Shown here: positions 21,752 through 31,690 of the stretch, one piece after another
Position numbering within the stretch: position 1 is the first letter of the stretch
Layout of the letters: every line of letters starts with the position of its first letter
Assembly: GCA_946902875.1 (NCBI GenBank)
Contig: OX336340.1
Location: 6,841,739 to 6,905,738 of the forward strand
Reading direction: 5' to 3'
Origin: Nematopogon swammerdamellus
Taxonomy: Eukaryota > Arthropoda > Insecta > Lepidoptera > Adelidae
DNA length: 64,000 bases
Notes under the pieces: model-generated
Told to the model about the DNA's origin: nothing
Seen by the model: the letters and a program-made list of their open reading frames with translations, nothing else
Database searches by the model: none
Made by a program: the position numbers and the translations under genes

Positions 21752-22354
21752 TAACTAAGAATTTAATATTTTTTGTAATTTTGAATATATAATAATCTGT
21801 AAAATTTGACTTAAGCCGTTAAATTTCTAAGGACATGTTATACAATTTTCGTTTCTACTGCTATACTTTCAAAGAACAATTTCTAACTTAATAAATATAA
21901 TGCTGAAACAAATACAATGACGTAACTTTATCCAGCTGAAGTCTAGAATGTTTCTAGCCAGAAAATATCCATCAATCAATCACCAATCATAAGAAGTTAT
22001 ATTGATTGCATGATGTCTTAGAGAGTTTCATAAGAGAATATAATTTTATATATAGGTTTTTTTAATTAATAATTAATATAGAAATCTATATATACACAGA
22101 TACAATATGCATTACAGATTTTAATCGAGAACGAAAAAAATGAGTTGTTTATTTTTCAAATTCTTGAAAGATTCTAAATAGTAATAGTATTTAAAACACA
22201 TTGTTTAATACTTAATACCGATTATTCTGCTAATCCCAATTGACGGGATACAGCGTGTGGTTTATGTATATATATGTATGATCAACTACTTATTAAAAAA
22301 AAAGAAAATGTTGAGTGTAACATTTTATTTTTTATTTATAAACTTATTTATAAC
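21752..22354. other. AT-rich, no gene recognised
   Basis: It contains a short relic of the 18.5-kb hairpin repeat (cgggatacagcgtgtgg near 22240) and otherwise AT-rich sequence. Confidence 0.4.
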
Positions 22355-22735
22355 TAGCTTTTGCCCGCGGCTTCGCTCGCGATGGACTCGGTAATATGAT
22401 AATAAACGATTGCTTCTGTTATATTATCTCTCTCCCTCCGTCCCTCCCTCCCTCCCTCCCCCTCCTTCCCTCCGAAGCCTCCTCCCTCCCGTCCTTCTCT
22501 CCTTTCTCCATCTGGCACTAGTAAATTCCGTTCATACTATACTTTCTTTGATACTGCTCAGCCATATTGATATTTAGCGTGATGTTATATAGCCTATAGT
22601 GAGCCTCACGAACTACTTTTTACATTGGTGCAAATCACATCAAAATAGGTTCAGTGGTTCCGGAGTTTACCTCAAACATACAGACAGACGACATTCCCTT
22701 TATAAGAAGTAGAGAAGATAGATATTATATATAGT
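22355..22735 (-). mobile_element. Helitron-like element (H3) with pyrimidine tract
   Basis: The inverted 3' border is tagcttttgcccgcggcttc at 22357. A different body follows (tagcctatagtgagcc; ggttcagtggttccggag; acagacagacgacattcc), which I recognise as a common lepidopteran Helitron-like type. A CCTCC/TCCCT-rich tract occupies 22428-22510. Confidence 0.6.
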
Positions 22736-23010
22736 AAATTATCGGTTTATATACGTTTAATTACACACTTTTTTCATATTAATTTTAAATACAATGTAAT
22801 AAAGAGACAAAATATATCTATATACTCATTATAAATTATACCTAAGTTAAAAGATTTTCAATAGAGTTATGATTTTATTTTATATATAGTTTAGTTGCAG
22901 GACCTTTGTATTTACGTATTTCACCTGCGCTAAAATTCAGGCCTAATTTAGACCTTCTCACCCACAGAAAATTCTGTGTTCTCACCTTTAGGATTATTTT
23001 TCAGTCAGGA
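22736..23010. other. No gene recognised
   Basis: AT-rich; nothing supported. Confidence 0.4.
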
Positions 23011-23210
23011 GACGCACGGTGACTCCACGGCGTTCGCTGTGCATGGATGCGCGCGCCATGCGTGCGACGCGTGACACTACTCCGGCTAGAATAACGAGCG
23101 AGGTCTATTCCCAGCACTTCCGGCGCGACTCCCCTCCACCGTCTTCACCGCGCCGCCCGTCCCCTCCGGCGCGGCGCGGCGGAGCAGAGGAATTTCAACT
23201 CATTAACGGG
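23010..23210. other. GC-rich, CpG-rich patch
   Basis: A strongly GC-rich stretch (for example gcgcgcgccatgcgtgcgac and ccggcgcggcgcggcgg) in an AT-rich setting. The open frame 23019-23282 reads out of it but has a low-complexity Arg/Pro composition and no recognised domain. It could be a 5' untranslated exon or promoter of a host gene, or a transposon interior. Confidence 0.3.
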
Positions 23211-24005
23211 AAGGGTTCATGTGAAGCGAGTAAGGCGTTAATTGATTTAATATTTTTTTCGGTTAGTGGTAATTTTTTATAAAAATGGCCATAAAGAATT
23301 GAACTTATAAATTAAGATTTAGAATAAAATAAAATATTTATAAAATTGTTCCCCAATGCAAAGACAATGTGTCTGCATGTGCATCTCTGTGTTGGAGATT
23401 GGAGGCAGTGAAATAATATGAAATAGTAATAATCGTAATAAAAGATTGCACCTATTTATTTGTATTTAATTAGTTATGTAATATTACCTAGGCTATATAT
23501 CTATATAGGTATATATCTAGGCTAATCTACTAGTTTTGTCTTGTTAACTGTTTTGTTTGTAATAAAAATGTTTTACTTAATTTTTTCGCTTCTGCCTGAC
23601 ACACCCCGGACGCTTCCGCAACACTCAAAATGTTTTTTCGCACACACTCGACGGAATCGGGTTATCTATCTATCTGGCTATCCTTTTGTATGGCTTGACA
23701 TGTTCCATAGACGAAGTGGGGCGGACGTCGGAGCGCCAATATTTCACCGGGCGGTTCGGGCGCGCGGCTCGCCCGGATCTCGCGTTTGTAATCAGATTCA
23801 TTTATAAAGTCGGGCTCAGCGCAACGATGGCGCACCGTATCTCTTCATATTTTACGTTAAGCTTGAAAAAACGCTACATAAATCTCAGTTAGGGCGTTCG
23901 TTACAGGACGCCTGAGCATTACACAACGCTTATCAGGGGCGTGGTCAATCACTTTGGGCGTGGTTCATAATTTTTTCATATAAAGTTCAGTGTATCAAGT
24001 AACAT
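23211..24005. other. No gene recognised; second GC-rich patch at 23705-23785
   Basis: 23705-23785 is GC-rich (gggcggttcgggcgcgcggc) within otherwise AT-rich sequence. Overlapping open frames at 23541-23892 carry no recognised domain. Confidence 0.35.
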
Positions 24006-24240
24006 TAATTTTTACCCGACTACGGCGAAGCCAAAAAAGGAAGGGTTATGAGTTTGGCGTGTATGTATGTATGTATGTATGTATGTATGTATGTATGTAT
24101 GTGACTATCTATATTCCACTCTACAGCCTAAAGTACTGGGCCGATTTGAATAATTCTTGTGCTATTGGATTTGTCTTATTCACGGGAGTGTCATAGGCTA
24201 TATAACAATTTTCAAAATTCAAAATGGCGGACGCACGGCC
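24006..24240 (+). mobile_element. 'acccgactacggcgaag' family repeat (R3) with GTAT microsatellite
   Basis: It starts ttacccgactacggcgaagc, then a pure GTAT run (24060-24101, about ten units), then 'aagtactgggccgatttg' and 'aattcaaaatggcgg'. This is a recognised lepidopteran repeat type of unknown class. Confidence 0.6.
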
Positions 24241-24404
24241 TCAAAATGTCAAATTAGTTTTTCAAAATATATTGAGTGGCATCAAATTAAAGATAATTAA
24301 ATTACGATTCCGAAAATATATACTTTGCCATATATTAAACTTATGTGTACAGAGAAATAGAGCAAAATGTGTGGCGCATGTATGAATAGCGATTATTCGC
24401 GATG

Positions 24405-24510
24405 AAGCGTAGTCGCCCGCGCACCGCGCCGCGCCCCCCCGCGGTTTCGATACGTTACATACACCAATGACGCGCGACGACGACACGCGACGACGCGACG
24501 ACGCGAAGAA
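24405..24510. repeat. GC-rich patch with short CGACGA-type tandem repeats
   Basis: A C-run and CGCGCCGCGCC segment, followed by an irregular tandem of gacgacgcgacgacgcgaag at 24475-24512. Confidence 0.6.
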
Positions 24511-24670
24511 GCGACATGGTATTGTTGGTAATATACCTACATACTTACTCACTGATCTACCGCAAATTGTATATAGATATATAATATTATTATTAGATAC
24601 AGTACTATGCTAAAATAAATTGGTATTAAATGTCCATGTACCTAGTGTAAGCATAATATGTAGCGTAGGT

Positions 24671-25084
24671 GTACCGTGTGGGGTCGGTACTTAAAAAGAA
24701 TAGCCCCACTGCATCTCTCCCCGTCGCATGTCGTAAAAGTCGACTAAGGGATCGTCAGCCTCGGCAGCTTAATGGTGCGGTCAGTTATTGGATGGATGAC
24801 CGTCCGACTGTTGGAGGCTGACCGTGGTTCGGATACCACGTTAAACTGTAGGTCCCTTCCCTTCTTACCTTACTAGGTGGTAGGGTTTATCCCGGCCGGG
24901 TTGGTACCACCGCACTGAGCGAAACGTTGGTCGAAACGGCTATGTAAATAGTTCGTGTTTTCCGTCCAGTTCAGTGTAGCCGGCGCAAAATGAAGGGAAG
25001 CACTGACATGGTGTTATGGGCTGACATCACGGATGTTGTAGGTGATGTAACCAACCGTGTCAAGTTTCCATAAAAAAAAAAAAA
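24671..25084 (+). mobile_element. SINE-A, long form, diverged
   Basis: It starts at the palindromic head gtaccgtgtggggtcggtac, followed by 'agccccactgcatc' and 'gtcgtaaaagtcgactaagg'. Next come the tRNA-like part (cagcctcggcagctt), a partly deleted 5S-like part (gcggtcagttattggatgg), a B box (ggttcggatacc), the shared body (actgtaggtcccttccctt; ctaggtggtagg; ggttggtaccaccgcactga), the tail domain (gacatcacggatgttgtagg) and poly(A). A gtaggt direct repeat on both sides may be the target duplication. Confidence 0.75.
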
Positions 25085-25138
25085 GGTAGGTACATTAAAT
25101 ATACCTAATACCTACAATATTTTCGGATGCAAGTTACC

Positions 25139-26110
25139 CTTCAGCTAAGCGGGATATTTTGGAAGAGAAGAACCGCCGATTGCGGAAAAGTATTCCCAAT
25201 TTTCTGGGTGCAGTTTTAGCCCTAGACTCGATTAGTTGCCGGAAACCTACGTCTTTGGAAATGGCGGTGCCCAGGAGGTTCAGGTGCTTCCAGACAGGTA
25301 TGACGCTGACTATAAACTGGCTTGGAAAGCAAAAGGACCTTCAAATCGACCTTCGCAGATAATGCGCAGCACTGAGCCTTGCTAACGTTGAAGGCGTGGG
25401 CGTAGCATTAAGGGGGCAACATATTGTTATGCATACGAGAGTACGGAACACGGGTTCTACACCAGTTACCCTTCAACTTGGCGGGATGCGGATGAGAAGA
25501 GGCGAAGACTTGTGTCTGAACTTGAGCAAACACTCCGCTCTATTTCCGAATGGGCCGTAGCAAGTTGGTCAAGTTAAACACCTCCAAGATACAAATTTGC
25601 GCGTTCAGTGCAAAGAGAGCGGTGTTCACACCAGCTCCTTCCTACCAAGGCACGTCACTTAAATTTTGCGACCACCTCGGGGTCCTCCGAGTCCAATTTT
25701 CGCACGATCTAAACTTCCGGCGTGACATCGAGGGCAAGGCCGTATAAATCGCAGATTCAGTCCTGCTTGGGGTACTGCTCGCACCTATGGGATGGCTCAG
25801 TCAAATACCAGCTGGCGCCTCTGGACTCGATCCAGCGTCGAGCCGTGCGAATAGTAGGTGACTCCAAATGTCCCGCGATCTAAAACCACTGCAACTCCGT
25901 AGGAATACATAACTAAATCAGAGCCTGTTGAAATACAAACAGAGAGAAATATTTTCCCCCAAGTACAGTTTCGGGTCCTTCAACCTGGGCACCTGTCAGG
26001 CCGGCATGGCATTCGTAGCCTCCGCATGCTACCGAATGTCCATGGGCATCGCTAGACACCTTATGGGTGGCTCGGCGCCACATGTCGCGCTTACTATAAA
26101 AATAATATCA
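25139..26110 (+). mobile_element. Jockey-clade LINE, reverse-transcriptase C-terminus to 3' tail, broken
   Basis: The conceptual translation shows Jockey landmarks in several frames: 'RRLVSELEQTL..ISEWG', 'VKLNTSKIQICAFSAK', 'FCDHLGVL', 'SHLWDGSVKYQLAPLDSIQ', then RRAVRIVGDS. The 3' tail lies at 26000-26105. Stops and frameshifts separate these pieces (for example after the 25362 stop). About 970 bp remain, so it is a dead, 5'-truncated copy. It directly follows a SINE-A copy. Confidence 0.75.
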
Positions 26111-26330
26111 GTAGCTTTGGCCTCGCCTTAGTGGCTTACCTGCTTCGAGTTAGTACATTATTCAACTATGTACAACCTGAAACCGGCCTCGGTCTTCGGC
26201 CTTGAACTGATTGGTTTACTTACTTCCCGAATCCGCTTCACCCCAGCCAGATATATTTACTTACATAGACAAAGAAAATCGTGTACTTACACAGCTCAGT
26301 CTTCGGTCTTGCTCTGACTGACTTTTCATT
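26108..26330 (+). repeat. Degenerate relics of the 68-bp minisatellite
   Basis: Motifs such as ggcctcggtcttcggcctt (about 26193) and cagctcagtcttcggtctt (about 26293), with ACTTACTT-type spacers, match the H2 minisatellite at low identity. Confidence 0.5.
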
Positions 26331-26466
26331 TTACTTCAAGACTATACATCGTTCAACTATACATAATTTGTATATATATGTAGGTACTCACTCATGCGCT
26401 ATTTGCAGGAAACTTTAGTTTCAAATAGAGATCACGACAAATAAACGGACGGATAGTATCAATTTT

Positions 26467-26769
26467 GTACCGTGTGGGGTCGGTACTTATATAAAAGAAT
26501 AGCCCCACTGTATCTCTCCCCGTGTATGTCGTAAAAGGCGACTAAGGGATATGACTTCCTTCTTATATTACTAGGTGGTAGGGTTTAACCCGCCCGTGTT
26601 GGTACCACCGCACCGCACTGAATGAAAGGTCGGTAGAAACGGCTATGTATTTAGTGTAGCCGGTACGACCGAAGGGAAGCACTGACGTGGCACCAAGTTC
26701 ACCCGGTGTTATGGGCTGACATCACGGATGTTGTAGCCTGTAGGTGATGTGTCAGATTCCATAAAAAAA
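26467..26769 (+). mobile_element. SINE-A, form lacking the tRNA/5S module
   Basis: Head gtaccgtgtggggtcggtac at 26467 through 'gactaagggat', then directly into the shared body (ctaggtggtagggtttaacc), so the A box, 5S-like and B box segments are absent. Tail and poly(A) are present. atcaat-type direct repeats flank it (left of 26467 and at 26769). Confidence 0.7.
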
Positions 26770-26832
26770 ATCAATATACGAGTTACATACAACATTTAAA
26801 GTATGCAAACAGTTTTTAAAAAAGCCTAAAAT

Positions 26833-27605
26833 AAAAAAAAAGTTATAAAAAACTAAAACCCGACTACGTAAAAGCTAATTATGAAAATCGTTTAAATAAA
26901 AAAAAATAGTTATAAAAAACTAAAACCCGGCTACGAAAAAGCAAATTATGAAAATAGTTTAACTATAACTAAAAATAACAAAATAATGTTTTCCATATAA
27001 TTTATCAGATACAGCAATTCTCTTTTTATATTGATTCTACCTTAGCACTAACTCTATAAATTTTGATAAATTTATTATTTTTAACGTTCTAAATATAGAG
27101 CCGTGGTCGGGCGTTCTTCGTTCAACAAGACAAGTGAGACCGTCGTTGTGCATTATAGCCGTTGACGTTCGGTATGTACCTATGTATCTACTTATAATAA
27201 TTTTAGATTGTCTCTGACTGATCTTACAAAAAGATGCCAGTATGACACAATGGCGATGGCCGTCCTAAGTTCCACGCTCTAATAATGCACGACGACGGCC
27301 TCACTTGTCTTGTTGAACGAAGAACGCCCGACCACGGCTCTATATTTAGAACGTTAAAAATAATAAATTTATCAAAATTTATAGAGTTAGTGCTAAGGTA
27401 GAATCAATATAAAAAGAGAATTGCTGTATCTGATAAATTATATGGAAAACATTATTTTGTTATTTTTAGTTATAGTTAAACTATTTTCATAATTTGCTTT
27501 TTCGTAGCCGGGTTTTAGTTTTTTATAACTATTTTTTTTTATTTAAACGATTTTCATAATTAGCTTTTACGTAGTCGGGTTTTAGTTTTTTATAACTTTT
27601 TTTTT
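26833..27605. mobile_element. Foldback element: 324-bp near-perfect inverted arms, 125-bp spacer
   Basis: 26833-27156 and 27282-27605 are reverse complements with only about two visible mismatches, both near the centre (gtgagac/gtgaggc and gttg/gtcg). The outer part of each arm is a tandem duplication of about 75 bp (ttataaaaaactaaaaccc twice). Inner arms include ccgtggtcgggcgttcttcg. No ORF and no obvious target duplication. Interpretations: a foldback/MITE, or a palindromic duplication. Confidence 0.8.
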
Positions 27606-27712
27606 TACGACATACACGTTTAGCAATAAATTGTAAAAGATCAATTAGATCAATCAGCCAATGATGCATGAAGACAGAGTTACCTACTGCATGGCTTGTG
27701 GCCTTGCCAAGA

Positions 27713-28132
27713 GGTGGCTTTTGTATGTAATCCGTTATGGGTGTCTGAGTCAGAGGGGCCAAAGCACATGCGCACCGACCAGCCAATACCACCTCCGAGA
27801 AGGTAGGTGCCATAACGAAGACTTCCCTTTGGATTGCTGGCTATACTGGACTAGAGGAGAACACAGCCGAGGCTGCTATGTGGCCATCTAATCTTACAGT
27901 ACGGTAGTACCAACTCAGTAGGCTACAATTTGAGCCTACCACCCAGTAAGAGGCAAGGGAAGTGACCTACAGTTTACACCACCGGTTCCGAACGGTGAAG
28001 CAGCGGGTGTAGGTATGCAGGTACGTACATTTTTTCCATCAGAAAAAACTCATTGGTACACGGCTAGGTACCGGATTCGAACCTCGGATCACTCACAAAA
28101 GAAGCCGACGCCCAAACCACTCGGCCACCCGC
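27713..28132 (-). mobile_element. SINE-B with tRNA-like head
   Basis: On the minus strand from 28132: tRNA-like ggcgggtggccgagtgg (A box) and aggttcgaatccgg (B box, about 28075-28088). Then the body: ccgttcggaaccggt, ctgtaggtcacttcccttgc, actgggtggtaggctc, ttggtactaccgtactg. The tail domain follows (tctagtccagtatagcc; atggcaccta), ending near 27713 without a clear poly(A). The A and B boxes are good Pol III matches, but the head does not fold as an intact tRNA. Confidence 0.65.
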
Positions 28133-28852
28133 CGCTAGCTTGTCGCCCATAAGTACGGCAAAGGGTACATATAATTTGGTCGCGGTTACGTGCACGGGGA
28201 GAGATGCAATTGAGACTGATCTTTTTAAATACTGGCGATGGCCCCCACAGTAGTAATAAGCTGCAAGCTTACGACGACGTTGCGAGCTCTGTGACGCAAT
28301 GTGTGTGCAATGTATGCCAATGGTCCTTCCATATTTTTGAATTCTTCGATTCACACCTAACTAGGTACGTGTTAGCAAACTCGCTTAGGCAAGTCCTGTT
28401 GCTGCTGACGGACGATGTATGAGCCGTTACATTCAAACGTTCGAATGTAGAAGGCGCCTGTCGAACTACAATTTACGAAGTCGCGTGTGAATACATGAAG
28501 AATTTAGAACGGGCCCACGTTTGAAATTCTGTTTGCTGTGGATTAATTCATTGTTCCACCGCACAGATTGCGAAGGCAAATAATTGTTGTTCTCTACTTC
28601 TCTAAGAGTAGTATTCAGATTTCTGTCCGTCATATATTATGTGTCCCAACTTGGCCAATAAAATAGTACCAACAATTGCGGAAAAAAGCTAATAGTCTGC
28701 TATTATTGTTACTTGTGTATTGTTAAGACTTGATATTATTTGCACATGGAACTGTCTTAGCTCTATAAAAGTTAAATTACAAATAACAAAAAAAAAAACC
28801 CCGACACATGAAAACCCTTAAACATATAATAAAATAAAACTCGATAGGGTCA
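28133..28852. other. No gene recognised
   Basis: No supported coding region or familiar repeat. Several short frames on both strands around 28064-28422 overlap the SINE. Confidence 0.4.
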
Positions 28853-29067
28853 ATCCTTACCTATAATAAAATCCAACGTCTGCTTTCTGTCTGTCTGTCT
28901 GTCCGCTTATAACTCGAGAACCACTGAACGGATTTTAATAAAAAAAAATTCTACGGATAGCTTGATTCTTCCCATCAACTATAGGCTACCTACTATCACG
29001 CTAAATGTCTTATGAGGTTAGCAAAGAAGTCAAATATGAGAGCGGGCGGAGCCGCGGGCACAGCTAG
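28853..29067 (+). mobile_element. Helitron-like H1, best-preserved copy
   Basis: It starts A|TCCTTACCTATAATAAAATC and contains ctgctttctgtctgtctgtc and 'actgaacggattttaataaa'. It ends with gcgg-ag-ccgc hairpin sequence, gggcacagCTAG, then T. About 215 bp with no coding capacity, the size of a minimal non-autonomous Helitron. Confidence 0.7.
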
Positions 29068-29189
29068 TAAGGTATAAAACTTAAAACTTCCAAGTAATTT
29101 ACTCAGAAAAATTTGCAAAACGGACACAATTTAGTCAACGACGTATGCCCGGTCGCTAACTCGGTGACGTCGCATCCTTCGAACCGCGC

Positions 29190-29560
29190 AGCTCTGTGTT
29201 TTATTTTATCTACTTAGCGGTCCCCCGACGCCTTTAAGTAAATAAACGGAATTATTTTTGACTTTTTAAGGGTTGTTGATGTGTCGTCGGTTGTTTTAAT
29301 TACACATTTTTATTCAAGCTTTTTAAGAGACGTAATAGGAAAAGTGCCTATGATATTCGAAACGGCTGACCTGATCTTCATCAAAACATAGCTAAGCTGT
29401 CTAATCCGGCAAATAAAAAAATTGCATCCAAATCGGTCCATCCGTTTGGGAGCTACGATGCCACAGCAGACACACAGACCGACAGACAGACTGATAATAG
29501 GCGTCAAACTTGTAACATCCATCTCTTTTTGCGTCAGGGGTAAAAACAACACACTAAACG
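29190..29560 (-). mobile_element. R2 family repeat
   Basis: Inverted relative to 17631: 'gcggtcccccgacgcc' at about 29218, then 'atcggtccatccgtttggg' and a GACAGACAGAC run, ending in the complement of cgcaaaaagag (ctctttttgcgtc) at 29523. The 99-codon open frame on the minus strand is a chance frame inside the repeat. Confidence 0.6.
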
Positions 29561-29874
29561 TATCTGCGCTGGGGCATTTTTGCATGTTCCAAATAAAAAA
29601 CCCACGCACGTAAAGCCATAGATAAGCATTTATTTATATTATTTTCGTCCGTGTATTTATACCACGCGGCAGTAGAAAGTTATTGCGATGATAACATTTT
29701 CCCTGAAAGTCCACGTAAATGGTTCGTTTCCAGGAAGCGCTCTAAGTTTTTACCGTCACAGCAAGTACTATCATCCCTTTACGGGCGTTGTAACGACATC
29801 GCATTATGCTGCCAGCGAGCGGGCCCACCTCCACGTTGCGCGCGGCGCTGTAGCTACCAATAACCTATATGTGT

Positions 29875-30121
29875 AAAAAACTATTTAAAAAAATATAAAA
29901 ACCGCCTTAAAAATAGTATGAAATAAAAAAAAAATCGAACCCTAGAGTTGAAGGCGCTGCTAAAGCAAGCAAAAATGGTGCATAAAATAAAACATGAGTG
30001 GATGATATCCTTTGTGATTTGTGTAGCCTTCTTTAGCACCGCCTTCAAGTCTAGGGTTCGATTTTTTTTTATTTAATTTTTTGAAGGCGGTTTTTATATT
30101 TTTTTAAATACTTAGTTTTTT
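29875..30121. mobile_element. MITE with ~85-bp imperfect terminal inverted repeats
   Basis: 29875-29958 pairs with 30031-30121 through shared landmarks: aaaaaact, atttaaaaaaatataaaaac, cgcctt, tcgaaccctaga, gaaggcg. The interior is about 70 bp. The arms differ by several indels, so it is older than the foldback at 26.8 kb. Confidence 0.65.
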
Positions 30122-30164
30122 ATTTCACAGTTTTTTTTTTGTAATTTTTTGCTATTAATGTACT

Positions 30165-30200
30165 CGGCGGAATGGCTCGGCCTTCGGCCTCGCTTTCCAA
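30165..30200 (+). repeat. Relic of a 68-bp minisatellite unit
   Basis: gctcggccttcggcctcgct at 30176-30195 is the core of the H2 minisatellite unit, isolated here. Confidence 0.5.
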
Positions 30201-30317
30201 TCCGATCTTGACCAAATTGAAATGGGACCACACGGGAAGCAACAGCTTTGAAATAAAAAAAGAATCATCATAATCGGTTTACCCAGTCGAAAGTTCTGAG
30301 GTAACAAACATAAAAAA

Positions 30318-30680
30318 ATACAGTCGAATTGAGAACCTCCTCCTTTTTAACCTCGGTGTTTTTAACCGACTTCCCAAATGGAGGAGGTTATCAATTCGAG
30401 TACATACATACATACATATCACACACGCTGAATCCCGACAATCGGGGTAAGCAGAGTAATCGGTGTTGTGCTGTAAGAACTCTGGTAAATTACAGCACAA
30501 CACCGACCACCACGTTTCGCAAAGTATTCGAACAAGATTCAATCGATCAAGCAGCAAGTAAGGCCTACAGTACAAGTACAAGTATCAGTACAGCATCAAT
30601 TCGAGTGTATGTTTTTTTTTTGTTTTTCTTTTGTATGTTTGTTTTGAAGTCGGTTAAAAATACCAAGACGCAATACCTAC
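30318..30680. mobile_element. 'gaagtcggttaaaaa' repeat (R4) enclosing an inverted copy of the hairpin repeat
   Basis: The borders carry R4 landmarks (gtcgaattgagaacctcc at 30324; gaagtcggttaaaaatacc at 30646). Inside is the hairpin repeat seen at 18459, inverted (atcggtgttgtgctgt; stem 30460-30506). R4 also appears at 62685-62735. Confidence 0.5.
30460..30506. repeat. 15-bp hairpin, second copy
   Basis: Arms tcggtgttgtgctgt (30460-30474) and exact complement (30492-30506). It matches the hairpin at 18459-18508 except for one base pair changed on both arms. Confidence 0.8.
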
Positions 30681-30897
30681 ATAGATGCGAGCTAGACGAA
30701 ACAATAATAATCTAGAAAACCTAACCTAATTATCATATATTACCTATTCCTACCATTTTATTTAATTGTAATATTTTATTTCAAAATTTTTATACTGTTA
30801 TAAAATAATACAAAGATATTATAAGTTACAAACATGAAAATAAAACAAATAAAAGATGATTTTATAAACTTAATAAGTGACTTATGTAAATACATAG
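30681..30897. other. No gene recognised
   Basis: AT-rich; nothing supported. Confidence 0.4.
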
Positions 30898-31047
30898 ATC
30901 GTGTTTTCCGTCCAGTTCAGTGTAGCCGATATGAAATGAAGGGAAGCACTGAAATGACACCTAGTTCACCCGGTGTTATGGGCTAACATCACGGATGTTG
31001 TAGGTGATGCAGCCAACCGTGTCAGTTTCAATAAAAAAATAAATAAA
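30898..31047 (+). mobile_element. SINE-A, 3' half only
   Basis: It starts within the tail domain (gtgttttccgtccagttcag), continues through ggtgttatgggctaacatc and ends in an A-rich run. 5'-truncated, as expected for LINE-mobilised copies. Confidence 0.7.
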
Positions 31048-31397
31048 ATAAAAGTTACGCGTGTAAACCAGAGTGGGGGCAGGAACACTGAAAAAAAAAG
31101 ATAATATTTTATATTCCTACAATTCGGGTACAGGGAGCTTTTCTCTTCGTCTATAAATCTCTCTCCCCAGCCCGTCTTTGTGTCCTTACCTGTAGATTCT
31201 ATTAAGGTTATTCAGGCTGACTTGCATTTTGCTTCGCTGCGGGCTCCTACCAGGTCTTTAGGTAAGCCCCCATGTTACAGCCGAGACGTGCGGGAAGATG
31301 GCTGGAAGTGTGTGTTTTGGACGGAAAGTTTAGCAACTTCGGTCTAAAATGTCTGTACCGTACACACTCACTTTCACTCCACCAAGTTACATTAAAG
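31048..31397. other. No gene recognised
   Basis: No supported coding or repeat feature. Confidence 0.4.
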
Positions 31398-31472
31398 CGG
31401 CTTGTGAGCTAGCGGTAAAGGTCTTGCTTCTCTTACAAGAGGTAATATGTGGGTTCGAATCCGATCGCTTGT
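31398..31472 (+). other. tRNA-like sequence (possible SINE head or tRNA pseudogene)
   Basis: It contains an A-box-like tgagctagcgg, an anticodon-arm-like cttgcttctcttacaag and a strong B box gggttcgaatccga. The acceptor arms do not pair well (gcggctt against the sequence after the T arm). It abuts a SINE-A 3' end in inverted orientation. More likely a SINE head or pseudo-tRNA than a functional tRNA gene. Confidence 0.4.
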
Positions 31473-31477
31473 AATTT

Positions 31478-31690
31478 TTTTATTGAAACTGACACGGTTG
31501 GCTACATCATCCACCTACAACATCAGCGATATCAGCCCATAACACCTTGGTGAACTAGGTGCCGTGTCAGTGTTTCCCTTTGGTCGTGCCGGGTACACTG
31601 AACCTGGACGGAAAACGCGAACAATTTCGACCCTTTCTTCATCTTCCTGTGTGCAAGGATAAAATTCACCCGGATTGGTACCACTGTAGG
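31478..31690 (-). mobile_element. SINE-A, 3' portion, diverged
   Basis: Poly(T) then gaaactgacacggttggct (tail domain inverted), 'cccataacaccttggtgaac' and 'aattcacccggattggtacc'. Lower identity than other copies and lacking the tRNA/5S part. Confidence 0.65.

Noticed and set aside
28064..28135. Functional tRNA gene (minus strand)
   Set aside because: A and B boxes are good, but acceptor and T arms do not fold properly and the sequence continues into a SINE body, so it was called a SINE head.
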